A stretch of DNA of 17,551 nucleotides from Acidobacteriota bacterium (GTDB lineage: Bacteria; Acidobacteriota; Terriglobia; Acidiferrales; UBA7541), in NCBI GenBank assembly GCA_003224195.1, contig QHYP01000104.1, positions 1 through 17,551 on the forward strand. The letters run 5' to 3'. The translations under genes were made by a program, and so were the position numbers. The notes under the pieces were generated by a model. That model saw nothing but the letters and a program-made list of their open reading frames with translations, did no database searches and was not told the origin of the DNA. The stretch's first letter is position 1. Each line of letters begins with the position of its first letter. Shown here in pieces: positions 1 to 7,007 of the stretch.

Positions 1-517
1 TTGCAAAGTTGATGCATCGCTTCTGCTTGTACTCGACAGCCTTTCCGGGGGGACCGACGTGGCCATTGACGTTCAGGATCGCCGGGAGTTTGCCTCCGAG
101 TTTCTCCGGCTCGTAAAGGATCGCGACAGACTGAAAGCCGGGTACGATTTCGTAGCGCAACTTGCGCAGGCGGTATCCCTGACCCGTTTCGATCACCCCG
201 AGGTCTTCGAACCTGGGCGCGGAGTTGACCCATTCTTCGGGCCAGCCGTGATAGACGACGTCCTGCAACAAGTGCCGGCGCAGGCGCTGGGCTTCTTCCG
301 TCCATTGTTGGGCGTTCGTGGCTGTGGGCGGCGGAGCGACGCGGTTTAAGATATAGGACTTTATCTGGAGCAGGGCCGCGCTCGGCGCGAGTATCTCTTC
401 GCCCAGGACTGCGCCCAGGTCATCGGGATCGCTTTGGCCACAAGCAGGGCCCGAGACGAACAGGAAAGTGAGGAGCACAAAACCGAGGATGTCAAGACGA
501 GGGCGAAACCGCCACAT
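1..517 (-). CDS. Secreted alpha/beta-hydrolase / acetylxylan-esterase-like protein (5' part only)
   Basis: The reading frame is open from an ATG at 515-517 to the left edge (172 codons), so only the N-terminal part is present. A GGGAGG ribosome-binding site lies 5 bases before the ATG. Residues 1-28 look like a signal peptide: basic start (MWRFRPR), hydrophobic core (ILGFVLLTFLFVSG), and a probable cleavage near ACG/QS. The export call is therefore fairly safe. The mature part has a helical N-terminal region (EEAQRLRRHLLQDVV) and then, at about residues 115-165, the lead-in to an alpha/beta-hydrolase core: strands around LRKLRYEIVPGFQSVAILYE followed by LPAILNVNGHVGPPGKA, where the NGH segment fits the position of an HGxx oxyanion turn. 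The nucleophile elbow would lie beyond the window. The family call is from recognising this layout in large secreted hydrolases of Acidobacteriota and Planctomycetes. The substrate is unknown; a carbohydrate ester is only a guess. Confidence 0.72.
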   Translation of the reverse strand, partial: MWRFRPRLDILGFVLLTFLFVSGPACGQSDPDDLGAVLGEEILAPSAALLQIKSYILNRVAPPPTATNAQQWTEEAQRLRRHLLQDVVYHGWPEEWVNSAPRFEDLGVIETGQGYRLRKLRYEIVPGFQSVAILYEPEKLGGKLPAILNVNGHVGPPGKAVEYKQKRCINFA

Positions 518-971
518 CGGCGCCTCCCGAACTGAGGGATGGCTTCTCGCAGGAAGCCGCTTTGCTGGCCGGAACTGCTTGCGCGTGGCTACACCGGCGG
601 ACAAGCAGCGAAAGCATAACCGGAATTGCACCCGATGACTATCTCGTCCGCAGCAGGGCCCCGCCCACAACCGCCGTCATCAGGGGGTCGGAGCGGAACT
701 TGTCCCGACCTGGTCGGGAGCTCCGACATAAAGCCACTGTTTTCACTGCGGCTTTAGCCGCTGAGGAACTGTGTTCACCCCTGCCACACGGGCTTTTCAG
801 GCCGGCATCTTCCTGTAGCCACCGCGGAATTTGCACCGATAAATCGGGGTCGCCAGCCGGAGCGGGCACCTCTTCGCTCGCAGCTCCGCGTGCTCCACGC
901 TCCGATTTCGCTCAACTCGATCCGACATCCCCCGAAGATTTTCCTGGCTGACCCTGACACTGAGCGATGGA
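518..971. other. Intergenic region with hairpin repeat, no convincing gene
   Basis: About 450 bases separate two minus-strand genes. Short open frames exist on both strands (for example 562-951 plus, 639-869 minus), but they have arginine/serine/proline-rich, low-conservation-looking translations, no good ribosome-binding site, and they overlap the hairpin repeat at 687-761. I treat the region as non-coding. No clear terminator for the gene ending at 972 was seen. Confidence 0.6.
687..761. repeat. REP-like compound hairpin element
   Basis: Two hairpins lie side by side. The first has an outer 8-bp stem (GTCGGAGC 687-694 with GCTCCGAC 720-727), an 8-base bulge, and a directly stacked inner 7-bp stem (TCCCGAC 703-709 with GTCGGGA 713-719) closed by a 3-base loop. 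The second is GCGGCT/AGCCGC at 748-761. All stems are perfect Watson-Crick. The arrangement looks like a REP-type intergenic repeat. From memory, similar 'cggctttagccgc' strings recur in acidobacterial genomes, but no second copy is in this window, so the multicopy claim is inference. Confidence 0.5.
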
Positions 972-2114
972 TTACTCCGACCGTGGAGCAGGAGAAAGAA
1001 TGGTCACAGTTATGCTGTCGCTCCAAAGGCAGGGAGAATTCATCGTGCACCTGCTTGTGCCTCTGCTGAATGTCAATACCACACGGTTGTGCTGGTAACA
1101 GTCTTTTAGCTCCGAAGCACCGTTGCCGGAATTGGCTTTTGGATGAGTCCACCCTTCCTTTTTAAGGAAACGTAAAATGTCTCCCTCCAATTTTAGAATG
1201 TGAGCGTTAGCGGTCGCGTCGTCGGATTCCTGATCGCCGTAGTCTAGTTGGATCTTATTGTTCGAGGATAAATCTTCGACACCGCAGAAGCCGCTCGATA
1301 TTCCGAAAAGAGGCGTACCGAAATTAGGGTATGTCACTTGCCAGTCTGCTAGCTCTTGCAGTCTGGCTATCTCGGAAGGGAAGGTAAACGGAGAGCGGTG
1401 GGGATTAGTTTTTTGAAGCGAAGAATCCGGTAGCATGAACTTCGCCGTAGACAGGACCCGCTCCCAATCTGAAAGCGATCCCCCCTGCGACGAATCATCA
1501 AAACGAGCATGGAATTCGTAGCAAACGCCATGGGAATAGGCTGCGTAGTCACGCTGAGCAAGCAGCGACGGGCCGCTGCGAGGAGAATGGGGGAGGATGT
1601 ATTCCTGCCAGAGAAAGGTAACGCCATCTATAACGATGTTTCCAGAAGGGTCTGTGGGAGGCACACCGAAGCGAGACGGCATCGGCTGACACGTTTCCTC
1701 GTCGAGACCGAGGTGAATACCAAAATACAATGCAGGGCGAGAAGCGATGTAGGGCACGGGGAATTGAGATGGTCTCCCCGGCAACTCCAACTTAGCGAAA
1801 AGATATTCTCCCCGATCCGGGCCTGGCATGAAATCGCGCGCCCTTACACCGGCCCCTTGCCCGCGGAAGAGCGTGTATCTGCTCGAGTATTGAAATGAGA
1901 TTCCGTAGGTGTGATTCTTATAGTCAAAACCATCCACCTCACCCTGCCCGACTGACGCACGGCTTTGAGCTTGCCAAGCATTCAGATACGGATTTGATTC
2001 CGTAAAAGCGATTGCCAGAAAAACGAACTGCAAAAACAGATTGCCAAAGTCTAATCGCATTGCCCGCGCCCGAGGCCACTTGGCGTTGCGTCGCGAGTTC
2101 AAATTCACAGTCAC
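972..2114 (-). CDS. Secreted protein of unknown function
   Basis: A 380-residue protein with no recognised enzyme motif. Residues 26-38 (LFLQFVFLAIAFT) form one hydrophobic segment preceded by a strongly basic stretch, consistent with a signal peptide or N-terminal anchor. The start is uncertain: GTG at 2114 has a GGGG run a few bases upstream, while an internal ATG at 2060 (residue 19) would give a shorter, more typical signal peptide but lacks a clear ribosome-binding site. After the leader, about residues 60-80 read DYKNHTYGISFQYSSRYTLF, a pattern seen in PsbP-like or uncharacterised secreted domains (weak resemblance). The mature protein has several cysteines (for example TCQP, GVCYEF, GFCGVE, KDCYQ, RCTM) that may form disulfides outside the cytoplasm. 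It stands alone, with repeat-rich gaps on both sides. No function can be assigned. Confidence 0.65.
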   Translation of the reverse strand: MTVNLNSRRNAKWPRARAMRLDFGNLFLQFVFLAIAFTESNPYLNAWQAQSRASVGQGEVDGFDYKNHTYGISFQYSSRYTLFRGQGAGVRARDFMPGPDRGEYLFAKLELPGRPSQFPVPYIASRPALYFGIHLGLDEETCQPMPSRFGVPPTDPSGNIVIDGVTFLWQEYILPHSPRSGPSLLAQRDYAAYSHGVCYEFHARFDDSSQGGSLSDWERVLSTAKFMLPDSSLQKTNPHRSPFTFPSEIARLQELADWQVTYPNFGTPLFGISSGFCGVEDLSSNNKIQLDYGDQESDDATANAHILKLEGDILRFLKKEGWTHPKANSGNGASELKDCYQHNRVVLTFSRGTSRCTMNSPCLWSDSITVTILSPAPRSE

Positions 2115-2140
2115 GCTACCCCACTATGAACTATATGAGC

Positions 2141-2184
2141 CGGGTGCCGCACCCTTCTGCTTTGGAAGGGTGCGGGTTTTTCTT
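2141..2184 (+). terminator. Strong intrinsic-terminator-like hairpin with an added palindrome
   Basis: CCGCACCCTTC (2147-2157) pairs perfectly with GAAGGGTGCGG (2165-2175) around a 7-base loop and is followed by GTTTTTCTT: an 11-bp GC-rich stem and T-run, textbook for rho-independent termination on the plus strand. Just upstream, GGGTGC (2142-2147) can pair instead with the same GCACCC arm, so competing structures exist. No plus-strand gene lies upstream. On the minus strand it falls 33 bases before the GTG at 2114 and lacks a T-run. It could be a dispersed repeat, the end of an unannotated RNA, or a boundary element. Confidence 0.6.
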
Positions 2185-2615
2185 CGACGCTTGAGCCGCG
2201 CCACCGCGATGAGCGGATTTTGTGAGTTCCTATTCTGACAAGAACGATTGATAATTGCTGTCTTTCGTGACACTTGGCCCGCCTTCCCTCCCCTCTCGAC
2301 CTACCAAAGCCGGACCGCTCCCTCTATCCCGTTGCCCCTCAAGCACATAGAAATATCGTTTGACATACCTGTACTTTTGTGTTAACATTCGCAGGATAAA
2401 TCGGTTAAGCATTCGCAGGAATGCCTGCTTCCGGCCGGCCCGGCGCATCCGCTCTTTGACAAAATGACGGCTAACTCCTTTAGAGGCACATTCTTACAAA
2501 CTCCTTCGTTGCCAATTCCTTTGTCACCAATCTCTTACAAGGCCGGAACGTAACGATATGTCAACAAACGACTTATAAGTCCTTTCGCAGCACATCGTTA
2601 CGGGAACAGTCGCCC
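2185..2615. other. Non-coding, repeat-rich intergenic region
   Basis: About 430 bases without a credible gene. The minus-strand open frame at 2230-2448 has an arginine/tyrosine-rich translation and overlaps a promoter-like element; I do not call it. The region holds a TTGACA promoter-like site (2360-2388), two imperfect copies of TTAA-CATTCGCAGGA (about 2383-2420), and the beginning of the degenerate 27-bp repeat family (2473-2644). Base composition is more AT-rich than in the flanking genes. Confidence 0.55.
2360..2388 (+). promoter_or_regulatory. Sigma70-like promoter with no gene downstream
   Basis: A perfect -35 box TTGACA (2360-2365), a 17-base spacer, and TAACAT (2383-2388, 4 of 6 match to TATAAT). 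The geometry is ideal, but all neighbouring protein genes are on the other strand, so a transcript would run into 2395-2700 as a non-coding RNA or antisense to the gene ending at 2616. Chance occurrence remains possible. Confidence 0.35.
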
Positions 2616-2644
2616 CTAAGTCCTTTCCTGGCACATCCTTACGA
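2473..2644. repeat. Three degenerate copies of a 27-bp repeat
   Basis: Copies at 2473-2499, 2577-2603 and 2618-2644 share the order AAnTCCTTT, four variable bases, then GCACAT (CACAT in part), and TTAC. By eye, copies two and three match at 22 of 27 positions, and copies one and three at 21 of 27. Partial relatives (CTCCTTCGTTGCCAATTC, CAATCTCTTACAA) occur between the first and second copies. Spacing is irregular (about 77 and 14 bases), so this is not a CRISPR array. The function is unknown. Confidence 0.5.
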
Positions 2645-3170
2645 GAAATAGGGGGGTGGGGGGAGGGGGATTGGGCGGACAAGGTCTGCGCAGGCAAGAG
2701 TGTCCTTCGACTACGCTCAGGACAGGCCCTTCGACTCCGCTCAGGGCAGGCAGATTGCTGTTCTCTTTTCCGTCTTCCACCGTCAGCGTGTACGTGGTGT
2801 CCTTCGTCGGAGCCACGTTCACGCACCGCGCATACGACGGCCACACCGGCTCCTTCGGCGGCGGATCGATTCGCACCGTCTTGGCGTTCGCCACGCCATA
2901 ACACAACTGCGCCGTCTCGCCCCGCCGCAGGATCCTCGGACTCCCCGAAAAACTCTGAATCTCCAGACGGTTTCCTCCCATCATCTCCACCGCCCGCGCC
3001 GCCTCTTCGCGTTCCTTCGCCTTCGCGCGCTCTTCAATCGTCCGGTTCTCCTCCCAGCGCGAAAAGAACACAAAGCCCAAGTACACTACGGCCACCGCAA
3101 TCAGCGTCGTCGTGTAGACGAACGGATTCCGGAAAATGGATTTTTCCTCGTGCTTTTCATCCGCAAGCAT
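2616..3170 (-). CDS. Membrane-anchored Ig-like domain protein with repeat-altered C-terminus
   Basis: A 184-residue protein, counted from the ATG at 3168-3170, which has CGGAG 7 bases upstream. A TTG at 3185 would add five residues but has a poorer leader. Residues 1-17 are charged and cytoplasmic, about 18-37 form one transmembrane helix (VYTTTLIAVAVVYLGFVFF), and about 41-62 form a charged likely coiled coil (EENRTIEERAKAKEREEAAR). From about residue 68 there is a bacterial Ig-like domain: LEIQSFSGSPRILRRGETA, LCYGVANAKTVRIDP, RCVNVAPTKDTTYTLTVED, with a likely Cys-Cys pair. The domain stops abruptly after TVEDGKENS, where a final strand would be expected. The remaining ~45 codons are supplied by a tandem repeat and a G-rich tract (see those entries). 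It is 98 bases downstream of the aldehyde dehydrogenase gene on the same strand. A scaffold or surface role is inference. Confidence 0.68.
   Translation of the reverse strand: MLADEKHEEKSIFRNPFVYTTTLIAVAVVYLGFVFFSRWEENRTIEERAKAKEREEAARAVEMMGGNRLEIQSFSGSPRILRRGETAQLCYGVANAKTVRIDPPPKEPVWPSYARCVNVAPTKDTTYTLTVEDGKENSNLPALSGVEGPVLSVVEGHSCLRRPCPPNPPPPTPLFLVRMCQERT
2651..2675 (+). other. G-quadruplex-prone G-tract
   Basis: Runs of 6, 6, 5 and 3 guanines separated by one, one and three bases fit the standard G-quadruplex pattern on the plus strand. The tract lies within the reading frame of the minus-strand Ig-like gene, where it encodes a proline-rich string (NPPPPTP). Together with the adjacent repeat it looks like intergenic DNA that has become coding. 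Confidence 0.55.
2704..2750. repeat. Tandem 24-bp CTTCGACT-CGCTCAGG-type repeat, two copies
   Basis: Unit one is 2704-2726 and unit two 2728-2750, identical at 21 of 23 positions with a 24-base period. Each unit has the sense CCTTCGACT(A/C)CGCTCAGG. The period is 8 codons, so in the minus-strand gene it writes two related octads (PALSGVEG and PVLSVVEG). From memory this is a widely scattered intergenic repeat in Acidobacteriota, Chloroflexota and others, familiar because it produces 'ACPERSRR' strings in translated frames; that exact string appears in the alternative minus frame here. Confidence 0.75.
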
Positions 3171-3268
3171 CGGCGCGCTCCGCAAAAATCATCTTTAGCA
3201 GGTATGCAGGATGGCGAACGACGGAAAATTTTAGCGGGCTCTGCAAGGAAAGCTTCGCCGGGGAAAGC

Positions 3269-5653
3269 TCACTCGCCGTACGGGACCCAGATGTTTTTCA
3301 CCTGGTGCGCATGGTGCAAAAACCAGCGGCCCTCGCCCTGCTTCGCGTCGAACCAGTCAATGGCCCGGCCCTCGTTTGTGAACACCTGCTTCACGTTGCC
3401 GATGGAAAGAGCTTTTGCCGTTGCGCCGCTGGCCTCATCGCCGAAGCACCAGATGGCGTCCACGTCGTCGTGCTCCGCCAGAATTTTCAGCAGTTCCGAA
3501 GCGCGGCCCGTCACGATGTTCACCGCGCCGTCCGGCAAATCGCTTGTCTCAAAAACCTGGTACAGATCGCCGGTAATGAGCGGATACGCCTCCGACGGCA
3601 CTGCAATCGCCGTATTGCCCGCGGCTATCGCCGGCATCACGACGGACAAAAACCCGAGCAGCGGCGCTTCCGCAGGACAGATGATCCCAACGGTGCCGAG
3701 TGGCTCATTCATCGCGATCGCGATGTTGCGGAACGGCGGATTGTGTACCGCGCCGTCGTACTTATCGGCCCACGCTGCGTACGAAAAAATGCGCTCGATG
3801 CCGGTCCGCACTTCCGCCTGCGCTTGCTCGCGGCCCACGGCGGCGGCGAGCCGTCCGGCAATCTCTTCGCCGCGCTGCGAGAGGTTTTCCGCGATGTAGT
3901 AGAGCACTTGCGCGCGAGCGTGCGCCGTCGCCTTGGCCCACCCTTCGGCCTTGCGCGCCGCTTCGACGGCGTTGCGAATGTCTTTGCGATTGCCGAGTGG
4001 CGCTTCGCCGAGCAAACGGCCGTCCGCGCCGCGCACTTCGATGCTGTAGCCGGAATCCGGACGCGCCTGCTTGCCGCCGATGTAGAGCTTCACCGTCCGG
4101 TCAATGGTCGGCACGGCGGCGTCGGCATCTTGCTCGCGCGCCGCGCCGCCCGCGAGCTTCGCCGGCTTCAGCGCCGGCGCGTGCTTGAACCAGGCGGGCT
4201 CGAGATACTCGAACAGCCCTTCGCGCCCGCCCTCGCGTCCGTAGCCGCTCTCGCGATAGCCGCCGAAGCCGCACGACGCGTCGAAGAGGTTTGTGCTGTT
4301 CACCCACACCACGCCCGCCTTCAACTGCGCGGCCACGTGCAGCGCCACGTTGATGCTCTCGCTCCACACGCTCGCCGCCAGACCGTACGCCGTGTTGTTG
4401 GCGAACTCCACCGCCTCGCGCGGCGTGCGGAACGTCATGGCCGCCAGCACCGGCCCGAAGATCTCCTGCTGCGCCACGATGGATGTGGGGTGAACGTTAG
4501 TCAGCAACGTGGGCGGATAATACAGCCCCCGCGACGGCAAGGGGGTGGGTGGCTGCCAGCAAATCGCCCCCTCCGCCACCCCCTGATTCACCAGGCGCTC
4601 GATGCGCTCGAGCTGCACGCGCGCGACAATTGCGCCGATGTCGATCGCTTTGTCGAGCGGCGCGCCGATGCGCAAAGTGGTCATGCGGTCGCGCACCTTC
4701 GCGGTGAGTTTTTCCGCGATGCTTTCCTGCATCAGCAGGCGCGAGCCGGCGCAGCAGACTTGCCCCTGGTTGAACCAGATGCCGTCCACCAGGCCTTCCA
4801 CCGCGCTGTCGAGATCGGAATCCTCAAAGATGATGAACGGCGATTTTCCCCCCAGCTCGAGCGAGAGCTTCTTGTGGCTCTGCGCCGTCGCTTTGCGGAT
4901 GGCGCGGCCGACTTCGGTCGAGCCGGTGAACGCGATTTTGTCCACGTCCGCGTGCTTCACGAGCGCTTCGCCGGTCGAGCCGTCACCCGTGACGATGTTC
5001 ACCACGCCGCGGGGCAGGTTGATCTCCTGGCAGATTTCCGCGAACGCCAGCGCGGTCAGCGGAGTGAATTCCGCCGGCTTCAATATGACCGTGTTGCCGG
5101 TCGAGAGCGCGGGCGCAATCTTCCAGGCGAGCATCAGCAGCGGAAAATTCCACGGAATAATCTGTCCGACGACGCCGCAGGCCACAAAGCCCGGAAATTC
5201 CTGCTCGAGAAGTTGCGCCCATCCCGCATGGTGATAAAAATGGCGCGCGACGAGCGGAATATCGATGTCGCGGCTCTCGCGAATCGGTTTGCCGTTGTCC
5301 ATCGTCTCGAGCACGGCGAGCCGGCGCGAATGCTTCTGCACCAGCCGCGCTATCGCGTAGAGATGACGCGCCCGCGCATGACCCGAGAGCGCTTGCCACG
5401 GACCGAGCGCCGCGCGCGCCGCCCTCACCGCGGCATCGATGTCCGCCGCCGTGCCCTGCGCGACTGCGGCGAGTTTTTCTCCCGTCGAGGGATCTGCCGT
5501 GCTGAAGTAGCCGCCCGCAACCGGCGGCTGCCACGCGCCGTTGATGAAGTGGCCGAAGCGCCGCTCGTGCCGGTCGAGCCACGTAAGCGCCTCGCGCGGA
5601 TCTTCCGGCGCGGGGCCGTACTCCATGCTCACGAATTTTTCGACGATGCTCAT
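3269..5653 (-). CDS. Two-domain ALDH16-type aldehyde dehydrogenase
   Basis: A 794-residue NAD(P)-dependent aldehyde dehydrogenase, much longer than the usual ~500 residues and matching the ALDH16 architecture (about 800, tandem domains). Domain one, residues ~35-510, carries the full catalytic set: PWNFPLLM with the oxyanion Asn, the TGSTEVG cofactor loop, Glu266 in LELGGKSP, and nucleophile Cys300 in NQGQVCCAGSR. EIFGPVL and the FGGYRESGYGREGG signature follow. Domain two (~525-794) keeps the fold (NEPLGTVGIICPAEAPL, GNTAIAVPSEAYPL) but has lost the Asn (CPAEAPL in place of PWNFPL), the Glu and the Cys, so it is a pseudo-ALDH domain. The ATG at 5653 lacks a clear ribosome-binding site, but it lies 33 bases after the deoC stop on the same strand, suggesting one transcript. 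The likely role is oxidation of acetaldehyde released by DeoC; the true substrate is inferred. Confidence 0.92.
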   Translation of the reverse strand: MSIVEKFVSMEYGPAPEDPREALTWLDRHERRFGHFINGAWQPPVAGGYFSTADPSTGEKLAAVAQGTAADIDAAVRAARAALGPWQALSGHARARHLYAIARLVQKHSRRLAVLETMDNGKPIRESRDIDIPLVARHFYHHAGWAQLLEQEFPGFVACGVVGQIIPWNFPLLMLAWKIAPALSTGNTVILKPAEFTPLTALAFAEICQEINLPRGVVNIVTGDGSTGEALVKHADVDKIAFTGSTEVGRAIRKATAQSHKKLSLELGGKSPFIIFEDSDLDSAVEGLVDGIWFNQGQVCCAGSRLLMQESIAEKLTAKVRDRMTTLRIGAPLDKAIDIGAIVARVQLERIERLVNQGVAEGAICWQPPTPLPSRGLYYPPTLLTNVHPTSIVAQQEIFGPVLAAMTFRTPREAVEFANNTAYGLAASVWSESINVALHVAAQLKAGVVWVNSTNLFDASCGFGGYRESGYGREGGREGLFEYLEPAWFKHAPALKPAKLAGGAAREQDADAAVPTIDRTVKLYIGGKQARPDSGYSIEVRGADGRLLGEAPLGNRKDIRNAVEAARKAEGWAKATAHARAQVLYYIAENLSQRGEEIAGRLAAAVGREQAQAEVRTGIERIFSYAAWADKYDGAVHNPPFRNIAIAMNEPLGTVGIICPAEAPLLGFLSVVMPAIAAGNTAIAVPSEAYPLITGDLYQVFETSDLPDGAVNIVTGRASELLKILAEHDDVDAIWCFGDEASGATAKALSIGNVKQVFTNEGRAIDWFDAKQGEGRWFLHHAHQVKNIWVPYGE

Positions 5654-5686
5654 TTTTGGCGCGACGCCACCGCCATGTCCTCGTGG

Positions 5687-6748
5687 CTACGCGATGGGGT
5701 GACGATAGTCCGCCGAATAACGTCCGGTGGCGTGATATTCGAGCTGCCGCTCAATATCCGCCAGCATGCCGCTCACCCCGAACCGGAACAGCTCCGCGCG
5801 CAGCCACGATGCGCCGAGTTCTTCCTTCATCAATGCGAGCCACTCGAGCGATTGCTTCGCGGTGCGCAGGCCGCCCGCGGGTTTGAAGCCCACGGCCATG
5901 CCGGTCTCCTGCGCGTATTCACGGATCGCGCGCGTCATCACCAGGCCGACAGGGAGTGTCGCATTCACAGCTTCTTTGCCGGTAGAAGTCTTGATGAAGT
6001 CGGCGCCAGCCATCATGGCGACGAAACTGGCGCGTGCGACGTTCCGCAGAGTGAGCAAATCGCCCGTGCCGAGAATCACTTTCATGTGCGCCGGGCCGCA
6101 GGTGTTTTTGAAGGTTGCGACTTCGTCGTAGAGGGCTTGCCACCTTCCTCCGAAGACGTGCGCGCGGGTGATCACGACGTCAATCTCCTGCGCGCCGGCC
6201 TCAACCGAGCGGCGAATTTCCGCGACGCGTTCCGCCAGAGGAGAGAGGCCCGCGGGAAAGCCCGTGGAGACGGCCGCGACGCGGATGCCGCTGCCCTCGA
6301 GCGCGCGCAGAGCCGTTTCGACGAACGCATGGTAGACGCACACGGCGGCGACTTTCAGATCGAGTTCTTCGATCCCGAGCCGCTTCACGAGCTCTTGCTG
6401 GAGGGGCTGGCGCGCTTTCGCGCACAGCCGGCGCACGCGCTCGTCCGTGTCGTCGCCGGAGAGCGTGGTCAAATCCATGCAGGAAATCGCGCGCAGCAGC
6501 CAGGCAACCTGCCAGTCTTTCTTCACTGTGCGGCGGGCGACGAGTGTTTGCGCGCGGCGCTCGACCGCGCTGGTGTTGACGCGGACGGCGTCGATCCAAT
6601 CGAGGTTCAGCGGGATGCCGCGGTTCGGCTGTAACGCCCGCCCGGAGAGCTCCGCGATGGCTGTGTCCGCGGCGGAGGCGAGAGGCTCGGCAGTCCGGGA
6701 GTTCAGCCCTTCCGCGATGCCGTACCGCTTGATGTGTTCGACGGCCAT
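5687..6748 (-). CDS. deoC: Deoxyribose-phosphate aldolase
   Basis: A 353-residue class I aldolase that splits 2-deoxyribose-5-phosphate into glyceraldehyde-3-phosphate and acetaldehyde in the cytoplasm, the last step of deoxynucleoside breakdown. The Schiff-base lysine is Lys253 in GADFIKTSTGK. The proton-relay pair is Asp190 in EIDVVI and Lys289 in VGFKPAGGLRT. MDLTTLSGDDTDERVRRLC resembles the E. coli-type (long) DeoC. The first ~75 residues (NSRTAEP, NRGIPLNLDWI) are an N-terminal extension beyond the ~260-residue E. coli enzyme, as in longer DeoC proteins often found beside ALDH genes. The start is the ATG at 6748, with AGGGGAAGG just upstream. The frame extends further to 6913, but that extension looks unlike DeoC. 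It is the first gene of the pair with the aldehyde dehydrogenase. Confidence 0.95.
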   Translation of the reverse strand: MAVEHIKRYGIAEGLNSRTAEPLASAADTAIAELSGRALQPNRGIPLNLDWIDAVRVNTSAVERRAQTLVARRTVKKDWQVAWLLRAISCMDLTTLSGDDTDERVRRLCAKARQPLQQELVKRLGIEELDLKVAAVCVYHAFVETALRALEGSGIRVAAVSTGFPAGLSPLAERVAEIRRSVEAGAQEIDVVITRAHVFGGRWQALYDEVATFKNTCGPAHMKVILGTGDLLTLRNVARASFVAMMAGADFIKTSTGKEAVNATLPVGLVMTRAIREYAQETGMAVGFKPAGGLRTAKQSLEWLALMKEELGASWLRAELFRFGVSGMLADIERQLEYHATGRYSADYRHPIA

Positions 6749-6968
6749 GAAACCTTCCCCTAAACGTCCTCGCTCGAAGGTGTTACGAGGGCGCTTGAGC
6801 CGGCACAGTGGCTCACGCCCCGAATACTCGAATTCTACAGCAGAATAGAGCGGGGGCGTAGGATGGCCTTGTGCCACGCCTGCCAAAAAGACGTTCGCAT
6901 GCGGCTTGCTCAAGATTAATCGGTAAGGACGGCATCATCGGTGACGAGTTGCCGGGTTAGATCCAGGT

Positions 6969-7007
6969 GGGGGGCCCCCCAAAGCCGCTTGCGCACGCGG
7001 CGGCGGG
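6969..7007. repeat. GGGGGGCCCCCC palindrome with adjacent GC hairpin
   Basis: A perfect 12-base palindrome of six G and six C (6969-6980) is followed within a few bases by a GCCGC/GCGGC hairpin. The combination resembles intergenic repeat elements rather than a terminator, since no T-run follows on either strand. A multicopy nature is inferred, not seen in this window. Confidence 0.4.

Noticed and set aside
562..951. A 129-codon plus-strand open frame (and a 76-codon minus one)
   Set aside because: Both cross the hairpin repeat at 687-761, lack ribosome-binding sites and have no recognisable domain.
2230..2448. A 72-codon minus-strand open frame
   Set aside because: Low-complexity basic translation, no start signal, and it overlaps promoter-like and repeat sequence.
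2473..2750. CRISPR array
   Set aside because: Repeats are degenerate, unevenly spaced or directly tandem, with no uniform spacers and no cas genes.
3305..6634. A 1109-codon plus-strand open frame opposite the deoC-ALDH genes
   Set aside because: Arginine/histidine/alanine-rich translation with no domain; it is the antisense shadow of two well-supported genes in GC-rich DNA.
6749..6913. N-terminal extension of deoC to an upstream start
   Set aside because: The extension is unlike DeoC proteins, while the ATG at 6748 has a strong AGGGGAAGG ribosome-binding site.
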